A DNA stretch of 64,000 bases from JAOEGB01 sp041262585 (GTDB lineage: Bacteria > Actinomycetota > Actinomycetes > Streptosporangiales > Streptosporangiaceae). Positions 58,901 through 64,000 of the stretch are shown one piece after another. The stretch is taken from positions 72,670 through 136,669 of the forward strand of contig NZ_JBGCBZ010000021.1 of NCBI RefSeq assembly GCF_041262585.1, written 5' to 3'. The notes beneath the pieces are model-generated. The model was not told the DNA's origin. It ran no database searches and saw nothing but the letters and a program-made list of their open reading frames with translations. Position numbers and translations under genes: made by a program. Position 1 is the stretch's first letter. Each line of letters starts with the position of its first letter.

Positions 58901-59743
58901 TCAGGAAGCGGGCTGAGCCGATTTGGGAGCAGGACTCACGGGCGCCTTGCTGGAGGGCCGGAGGAAGAGGAAGAGAACGGGCAAGGCATAGGCGACCCAG
59001 GCGATCGTCTCCAGCACGCTGGGCTGCGCGGTGATGTTGAACATGCCGCTGAGCAGCGTGGAATACCACGCCGACGGGTCGAGGACGCCGCTGATGTCGA
59101 AGGCGAGGGTGTTCAGCCCGGGCAGCACCCCCGACTCCTGGAGATCGTGCACGCCGTACTTGAAGATGCCGGCGGCGACCAGGATCAGCAGCAGCCCCGT
59201 CCAGGTGAAGAACTTGGTGAGGTTGATCACCAGAGCGCTCAGGTAGAGCGCCCAGCCGAGGGCGACGGCCACGAGCAGCCCGAGGGTGATCCCGATCAGG
59301 GGGCTCGCGCTGGCCGCCGCCCCCTGCGCCGCGGCGAACCACAGGAGCGCCGTCTCCAGGCCCTCTCGGGCCACGGCGAGGAACGCCATGACGACGACGG
59401 CGGTCCCGCCGAGCTGGAGGGCGTCGCTGAGCTTCTCCCGGAGCTCGCCCGACATCTTCCGCGCCGCCGTCCGCATCCAGAAGATCATGAAGGTGACGAA
59501 CACGGTGGCGGCCAGCGAGGCGATCGCGTCGAACAGCTCGTGCTGCCGCGATTCCAGGTGCGCGGCGGTGAAGGTGAGCAGCGCGCCGAACCCGACGGAG
59601 AGCGCGACGGCCGCCCCGACTCCCGACCAGACGAGCGGCAGCCTGTCTCGGCGGTCGCTCTTGACCAGGAAGGCCACGAGGATGGAAACGACGAGCGTCG
59701 CCTCCAGGCCCTCGCGCAGCCCGATGAGGAAGCTCGCGAACAC
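58901..59743 (-). CDS. efeU: Iron permease EfeU (FTR1 family)
   Basis: A 280-residue, seven-helix permease with a GTG start. Two REGLE motifs, in GLREGLEATLVV near residue 8 and AVAREGLETALLW near 125, are the iron-binding glutamates of the FTR1/EfeU family. It carries iron across the membrane with help from EfeO and EfeB. It is the first gene of the operon, directly behind two iron boxes. Confidence 0.95.
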   Translation of the reverse strand: MFASFLIGLREGLEATLVVSILVAFLVKSDRRDRLPLVWSGVGAAVALSVGFGALLTFTAAHLESRQHELFDAIASLAATVFVTFMIFWMRTAARKMSGELREKLSDALQLGGTAVVVMAFLAVAREGLETALLWFAAAQGAAASASPLIGITLGLLVAVALGWALYLSALVINLTKFFTWTGLLLILVAAGIFKYGVHDLQESGVLPGLNTLAFDISGVLDPSAWYSTLLSGMFNITAQPSVLETIAWVAYALPVLFLFLRPSSKAPVSPAPKSAQPAS

Positions 59744-59759
59744 AGTGGCCCTCCGGGGG

Positions 59760-59798
59760 AGTGGTAAGCCTTACCTAAATTAGGACAGGGTTACCTTA
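59760..59798 (-). promoter_or_regulatory. Two adjacent DtxR/IdeR-type iron boxes
   Basis: Read on the minus strand, TTAGGTAAGGCTTACCACT (59778-59760), and on the plus strand TTAGGACAGGGTTACCTTA (59780-59798), each match the 19-bp DtxR/IdeR consensus at 14 positions. They lie 17 to 55 bases ahead of the efeU start and should repress the operon when iron is plentiful. Confidence 0.7.
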
Positions 59799-59985
59799 CC
59801 GGCAAGAGGCCATGGTCATCTAGTGGGGGAGGCTTTTGTCACTTCCCTGGTCGCCTGCCTCCCCGGTCACCGGAAAACCAGTGGCGCGGGGGCGGTCCCG
59901 GTGCCTAGCGTGGCAGCCGTCTGGTAGTCGCATCCCTGGAGGTTCCGTTGGAGTTCTGAGGTCGCCGCCACCGTGCATTCACCTC

Positions 59986-60333
59986 ATGAGCATCCCCGGG
60001 ATCGTCTTTATGCCATTTTCCGTCATTTGTGCTCGTTTGTCCTTTTCGTGGCCTGACCGCACATCCGTTTTCGACGGCCTCGACTTCACTTTCGGGACGG
60101 GCCGGACAGGGCTCATCGGGGCGAACGGTTCCGGGAAATCCACGCTGCTCAGGCTCGTCGCGGGCGAGCTGACGAACAACCTCGACCTGGCCAGCGTCAG
60201 GCAGCTCGCACAGGCGCTGTCGGCCTACCGGGGGGCGCTCATCGTGGCCGGCCACGACCTGCCGTTCCTGGAGTCGATCGGGATCGCGAGGTGGCTGTCC
60301 GTCGGTCAAGAGGGGCTGACGGCGTCGTCTTGA
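59986..60333 (+). pseudogene. ABC-F ATPase gene gutted by an internal deletion
   Basis: From ATG 59986 the frame starts like an ABC-F protein with Walker A GANGSGKS, then RLVAGEL, and jumps at about 60165-60172 straight to TNNLDLASVRQL, the region after Walker B of the second ATPase domain, ending ALIVAGHDLPFLESIG. About 400 residues of the usual 530 or so are missing while the frame is kept. GAGC at the join is shared by both sides of the expected original, which fits a microhomology deletion. The 115-residue product cannot be a working ATPase. Confidence 0.85.
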
Positions 60334-60357
60334 CACACGGTGTTTGATCCGTAAAAA

Positions 60358-61335
60358 GTGGTGGGGGTGATCTCTCCCCGACTACCGGCGGCCGCGCTGG
60401 CCGTGACCTTCGCCCTGGCGGCCTGCACCGGAAAGAGCTCCACGGGCGGCCCCAGCCCGGCCTCTCCCGCCGGCGCCTCGCCCGGGTCCTCATCTGGGTC
60501 CTCGTCTGGATCTCCGGCCCCTTCGGGGCTGACGCCCGAGGCCTACCAGGTCACGCTGGACGGGGCCGGCAAGCCCGTCGCCGCCGCGCTGGGCGCCATC
60601 GCCAAGGCCCGCACGTTGCGGTCGATCGGCCAGCGGATCGACCGCGCCAAGAACGCGGTCGACGACGCGGTCGGGCAGCTCGGTGGCGTCCAGCCGCCCG
60701 CGGACATCGGCCCGGAGCACGCCGACTACCTCGCGGCGCTGCGCGCGATGAACGGCGAGCTGGACACCCTCCATGTCGCCGTCGACGGGCGCAGCCTGTG
60801 CACCTCGGGGGCGGTCCTCGCCCGGCTCGGCAAGTCGGGCGAGTTCGCCGATCTCAAGGAGGCCGGGGCGGACCTGGCGGGCGGCGGCGACTACCGAGGC
60901 GGGCTGATCGGCCTCAAGCCGCCCAAGGAGCGCGACCGCCGGCCCGGCAACGGCACGGTCCTGCTGTCGGCCGTCCGCGGCGGCCGGGGCAGCCTGACCG
61001 TCAAGAACGGCGGCTCCCGGGACGGGGTCGTGAGCCTGGTCAAGGGCAAGAAGAAGGCCGTCAGCCTCTACGTGCGGAAGAAGTCGACCGCCAAGGTCCC
61101 CAACATCAGGGACGGGAGCTACCGCGTCTACTTCACGACCGGCGTCGACTACGACCGCGCGGCGCACGCCTTCAACAGAAGCTGCCGGTTCTCGCGGTTC
61201 GATGACGCGTTGCGCTACCGGACCACCTACACGGCCACCCAGGTCCGCTGGAACAACTGGACGATCACGCTGAACAAGATCAGCGGTGGGAACGCGTCGA
61301 CAAGCGACGTCAACCCGGACGACTTCCCGTCCTGA
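60358..61335 (+). CDS. Hypothetical lipoprotein
   Basis: A 325-residue protein with a lipoprotein signal (lipobox LAAC, Cys23) followed by a Ser/Pro/Gly-rich linker (SSTGGPSPASPAG). A helical middle part (TLRSIGQRIDRAKNAVDDAV) and a beta-rich C-terminus (YFTTGVDYDRAAHAFNRSCR) follow. The start could be GTG 60358, 60361 or 60367. I do not recognise the family; surface location is the only firm statement. Confidence 0.75.
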   Translation: MVGVISPRLPAAALAVTFALAACTGKSSTGGPSPASPAGASPGSSSGSSSGSPAPSGLTPEAYQVTLDGAGKPVAAALGAIAKARTLRSIGQRIDRAKNAVDDAVGQLGGVQPPADIGPEHADYLAALRAMNGELDTLHVAVDGRSLCTSGAVLARLGKSGEFADLKEAGADLAGGGDYRGGLIGLKPPKERDRRPGNGTVLLSAVRGGRGSLTVKNGGSRDGVVSLVKGKKKAVSLYVRKKSTAKVPNIRDGSYRVYFTTGVDYDRAAHAFNRSCRFSRFDDALRYRTTYTATQVRWNNWTITLNKISGGNASTSDVNPDDFPS

Positions 61336-61512
61336 GACTTTCCACGGGCACCTGTGGGAGGCGCGGCGGCTCCGTGCGGTGTCATGACCGTCCCGCCGGG
61401 GCTCGCGTCCTGCCGAAGGCTTCCCCTGCTGGGCGGAGGTTCCGTACTCGGACGAAGTCCCCGGCGGAGACCATAAGGCCCCGCCTGAGACGAGAAGACC
61501 CCTGCTGGGACG

Positions 61513-61541
61513 AAAGGCCGCGGTCCGGGACCGCGGCCTTT
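61513..61541. terminator. Bidirectional terminator between convergent genes
   Basis: AAAGGCCGCGGTCC and GGACCGCGGCCTTT are perfect 14-bp arms; allowing a loop, the stem is at least 11 bp and is flanked by AAA/TTT. It lies between the lipoprotein and zinc-ribbon genes, which converge here. Confidence 0.8.
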
Positions 61542-61550
61542 CCGTTGGGC

Positions 61551-61808
61551 TCAGCTGGAGAAGAGCATGCCCACCCAGCTTCGGTTGTGGTGGCCGTGGT
61601 GCCCCCCATGGTGCGGCGCGCCCCAGGCCGGGCCATTGTGAGCGGGCGGCGGCGCGTACTGCTGCTGCGCCCACTGGGACTCCAGCCTGGTCAGCGTCTC
61701 CAACTCGCCGTAGTCCAGGAAGATCCCCCGGCAGTTGTCACACTGCTCGATGTGGATCCCGTTGCGGTCGTACGTCCGCATCCGGCCACGGCACTTGGGA
61801 CACTCCAT
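61551..61808 (-). CDS. TFIIB-type zinc-ribbon protein with His-rich tail
   Basis: An 85-residue protein. The N-terminus has two CxxC pairs (CPKCRGRM and CDNCRGIFLDYGELE), a zf-TFIIB ribbon. The tail contains Gln-, Pro- and His-rich stretches (HHGGHHGHH). ATG 61808 gives the compact family length; the longer frame is shadow. Similar small proteins are common in actinobacteria with no known role. Confidence 0.82.
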   Translation of the reverse strand: MECPKCRGRMRTYDRNGIHIEQCDNCRGIFLDYGELETLTRLESQWAQQQYAPPPAHNGPAWGAPHHGGHHGHHNRSWVGMLFSS

Positions 61809-61840
61809 CGATAACCCTCTCCCTGCTCTATCTCTAAGCT

Positions 61841-62932
61841 CTATCTCTGGCTTTCGCCTGCGGCCGCGAGGATCCTCTCGCAGGAGGAGACCAGCGCCAG
61901 GGCCACGTCGTCGAGGGCGTCGCCCGCCCTTCTCGCCGTGACCACGGACGTCGCGGCCAGTTGGACGGTCAACGCCCGGGCCGGCAGGTCGAGTTCCCGC
62001 CACGGGTCGTCGTACGGCACGGCCGCGCCGCCCGCTCGGAGATAGGCGGACAGGAAGTGGTCCCACGCGGCGGGCTCCAGCAGCCCGGCCGCGAACCAGG
62101 CCGCGGGGCGGGCGAGGTCCCACGCCGGGTCGCCCACCCCGAGGTCGTCCGGATCGATCAGCAGCCACGTCCCCGCATGGCGGACGAGCTGTCCCAGATG
62201 CCAGTCGCCGTGCGTCAGCGCCGGTCTCGCGGCCGGAAGAGTCAGCGGCGGCAGCGTCTCGTACGCCTTCCGGATGATGGCGACAGCGTCCACACCGCCC
62301 AACTCGTCCGAATCCTGCTCACCCCCGCCGTACTTCCCCATGCGGGACTCTCCGGCGCCCGCCCTGTCCCTGATTGGGTCATCCTTGCTCTGCTCGCCTC
62401 TGTCCAGCTCTCGCGCCTCTGGTGCGAGGCTGTCCGACTCCGCAGTGCGCTGTGCGAGGCTGTCCGACTCGGCCGTGCCGTGTGCGACGCTGTCCGGCTC
62501 CGCAGTGCGCTGTGCGGTGACGCTGTCTTGTTCGATTGCGTCCAACTCCGCCATGGCTCTGGCCAGGCGCGCGGGTCCGCCTGCTGGGGGCATACCGGTG
62601 GGCAGGGGATGGGCGTGGAGCCGCGCGAGGAGCCGGCCGCCTTCCTCCCATGGCGTGGCGCCGCTGTCGAGGAGGGCGGGAGTCAGCGCCTTCCCGGCGG
62701 GCCAGATCGTCACGAGCCGGTCGCCCAGCCGATCCAGGCCGAGGGGGACCAGCATCACCCCGGGCAGCCGACCGGCCATGTCCAAGCGAGCGCGTAGTCC
62801 TTTCTCGTCCGTGTCGGCCGGGTGAGCCTTGACCACGACGTCGCCGACCCGCACAACCAGCACCCGAGTGTCCTTGAGCACCGTCACCGGCCCGTCGCGC
62901 CGCGCGAGCCGTACAAGATCGTCAACGAGCAT
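61841..62932 (-). CDS. Aminoglycoside phosphotransferase family kinase with repeat insertion
   Basis: A 363-residue APH-fold kinase. Catalytic loop HGDWHLGQ (the residue after HGD differs from the usual N/L but H, D and W fit) and the metal-binding LIDPDDLGVGDPAWDLARP are near residues 240-270. Between LDAIEQDS and IIRKAYETL about 85 residues are inserted, made largely of TAESDSLAQR-like repeats from a 30-bp tandem repeat (62421-62530). The core is complete. The substrate is unknown. Confidence 0.85.
   Translation of the reverse strand: MLVDDLVRLARRDGPVTVLKDTRVLVVRVGDVVVKAHPADTDEKGLRARLDMAGRLPGVMLVPLGLDRLGDRLVTIWPAGKALTPALLDSGATPWEEGGRLLARLHAHPLPTGMPPAGGPARLARAMAELDAIEQDSVTAQRTAEPDSVAHGTAESDSLAQRTAESDSLAPEARELDRGEQSKDDPIRDRAGAGESRMGKYGGGEQDSDELGGVDAVAIIRKAYETLPPLTLPAARPALTHGDWHLGQLVRHAGTWLLIDPDDLGVGDPAWDLARPAAWFAAGLLEPAAWDHFLSAYLRAGGAAVPYDDPWRELDLPARALTVQLAATSVVTARRAGDALDDVALALVSSCERILAAAGESQR
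62421..62530 (-). repeat. 30-bp tandem repeat inside the phosphotransferase gene
   Basis: Three full units (62421-62450, 62451-62480, 62481-62510) and a partial fourth, each encoding ten residues like TAESDSLAQR. The unit keeps the reading frame. Confidence 0.85.
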
Positions 62933-63270
62933 GGGAACTCAAGTGCTGATCATCCACGACGTAAGCCTAAACGCGGGGCCTGAGAGGTCCTCACAAATTC
63001 TCGGAGGGCCGTTCGCGGTCGTACGTGGGCGTGCTGCTCCAGGCCAGGAGGCGACGGGCCGGGAACGCCCCGGCCGCGTGCGTCTTCTGGCGGGCGTATC
63101 CGGGAGATCGCGGCTCGGCGACTCGGGTCCGTTCAGGCATCTTAGGTAGATCTTTAGCACAGCCCTCTGACCTGCGGCTTTGCGGTGGATCATGCTCGGT
63201 TTTGTCGTAGGTGCTGGATAGCGTGAGGGCAGTTCTTGAGATCCGCTACAGCCCAGGGGAGGTGCCGTCG
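62933..63270. other. Intergenic region ahead of the DUF222/HNH gene
   Basis: No gene is supported. It holds the divergent promoters of the phosphotransferase and the DUF222/HNH gene. TCTTAGGTAGATCTTTAGC near 63140 is an AT-rich candidate. AGGGGAGG at about 63255 is the ribosome site for ATG 63271. A lone GGATCATGC at 63188 is too poor to count as a copy of the dispersed element. Confidence 0.4.
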
Positions 63271-64000
63271 ATGTCCGGGTCGCCGATCGACGTAGCAGGT
63301 TCCTCTCCTACGGCGCGCCCCTCCAGGCGCGAGTTGCCCGATGTCCTCAAGGGCACTGTGCTGGACCCTGACTACGTTCCGCCGCAGCGCTCCGCCGACG
63401 AGGCGTACGGCGACGCCTGGCAGCACGAGGCATACCGTCAGTTCGTCCGGGGACCCTCTTCCGACGCCGGCACCTCCGGTCCCTCCACGAGCTCGAGTGA
63501 CTCCGACTCTTCCGGCGGCAGTGAGCCGTCCGGCGTTGAGCCGTCTGGCCGTCAACCGTCTGATGGTGAAACGTCTGGCGGTCACGAGCCGCCTGCCGTG
63601 TCTATGGGTTCTGAAGAGCCGGGGCGGTCTACGGGTTCGGGGACCGCAGGTTCGGACGGGCCGGTGGGGTCGGCAGGAGGCCCGTCAGGTTCGGGTTCGG
63701 GTGGGCCGGCGGCGTCCGGGGTGTTGGTGTCGGAGTTGCGGGAGATGGCGTCCCGGCTGGCGGTGGCCGGCCTTCCCGACAGCGCCGCGCTGTGTCTGGT
63801 TGAGGCGGAGGAGTTGCTGTACGCGCGGGATCGGTTGACCTCGGCGATCGCCGCGCGGGTGGGCCGGGTGCATGTGGCGGGGGAGGTCAAGGGTGTCGGG
63901 TATGGCTCGACCGGGACGTGGTTGCGCGGCGCGGCGGGGATGACCGGTGCGGGGGCGTCGCGGTTGCTCCGGCTGGCGACGGAGCTGGCCCGGCTGCCGG
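63271..64000 (+). CDS. DUF222/13E12-type HNH endonuclease-like protein, 5' part
   Basis: Open from ATG 63271 to the right edge without a stop (243 codons). A disordered Ser/Gly/Glu-rich stretch (residues about 65-145) separates an N-terminal segment ending in WQHEAYRQFVRG from the start of the DUF222 domain (LRLAVAGLPDSA-like, AEELLYARDRLTSAIAARVG, then GYGSTGTWLRGAAGMT). Full proteins of this 13E12 repeat family end in an HNH nuclease motif, which would lie outside the window. They are often multicopy and may be mobile or defence-related. Confidence 0.82.
   Translation, partial: MSGSPIDVAGSSPTARPSRRELPDVLKGTVLDPDYVPPQRSADEAYGDAWQHEAYRQFVRGPSSDAGTSGPSTSSSDSDSSGGSEPSGVEPSGRQPSDGETSGGHEPPAVSMGSEEPGRSTGSGTAGSDGPVGSAGGPSGSGSGGPAASGVLVSELREMASRLAVAGLPDSAALCLVEAEELLYARDRLTSAIAARVGRVHVAGEVKGVGYGSTGTWLRGAAGMTGAGASRLLRLATELARLP

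Overview
The window is high-GC actinobacterial DNA. Operons are packed with ATGA/GTGA stop-start overlaps, GTG starts are common, and the gene content (hopanoid operon, 13E12/DUF222 HNH gene, FxSxx RiPP system, DUF5925 AAA protein) suggests a filamentous Streptosporangiales member. That placement is inference from gene content, not a computed assignment.

Layout. 1-0.5 kb holds the 3' end of a polysaccharide deacetylase gene. 0.8-7.6 kb is a complete hopanoid operon (hpnC, hpnD, hpnE, shc, hpnG, hpnH) that makes squalene from farnesyl diphosphate, cyclises it and adds an adenosyl side chain; a convergent SDR gene follows. 8.6-11.1 kb (minus strand) is a small RiPP locus: a peptide-maturation protein with an apparent one-base frameshift, an MvdD-like ATP-grasp ligase and a short precursor ending in Cys-Cys-Ala-Asp. 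11.2-14.5 kb holds a DCC-family protein, a deletion-fused pair of membrane-protein remnants, a TSUP permease, an unlisted 55-residue membrane protein, a YiiX-like hydrolase and a small hypothetical. 14.7-24.6 kb is one operon: a peptide/nickel-type ABC importer plus four flavin-dependent LLM monooxygenases, probably a nutrient (perhaps organosulfur) scavenging pathway. 24.8-28 kb holds single metabolic genes.

28-38.4 kb (minus strand) is the most unusual part. It is an FxSxx-COOH RiPP system with two precursors (tails FQSSI and FNSSI), a radical SAM/SPASM maturase fused to an HExxH domain, an AAC(3)-like enzyme, a TIR protein (FxsC) and a 1301-residue protein that combines a ParA-like NTPase, TIR, NB-ARC and TPR regions. 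Directly behind it is a SLOG-SLATT gene pair of the kind predicted to act in biological conflict. 38.4-43.3 kb holds two peptidases, a relic of a GH18 chitinase and an AAA+ ATPase. 43.4-49.6 kb holds a peptidoglycan amidase and the methylmalonyl-CoA mutase genes with the MeaB chaperone. 49.7-56.3 kb holds a CehA/McbA-like hydrolase and a TelA/vWA/binding-protein operon. 56.4-59.8 kb is efeUOB iron uptake behind two adjacent DtxR-type boxes. The end holds a gutted ABC-F gene, a lipoprotein, a zinc-ribbon protein, a phosphotransferase with a repeat insertion and the start of a DUF222/HNH gene.

Two patterns run across the window. First, a short palindromic element (core GTGATCATGCA, often followed by GGTTCC) recurs about a dozen times, only between genes or at gene edges. 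Second, many genes carry in-frame tandem-repeat expansions (mostly 12-bp or 30-bp units), and at least four genes are decayed by deletion or frameshift.
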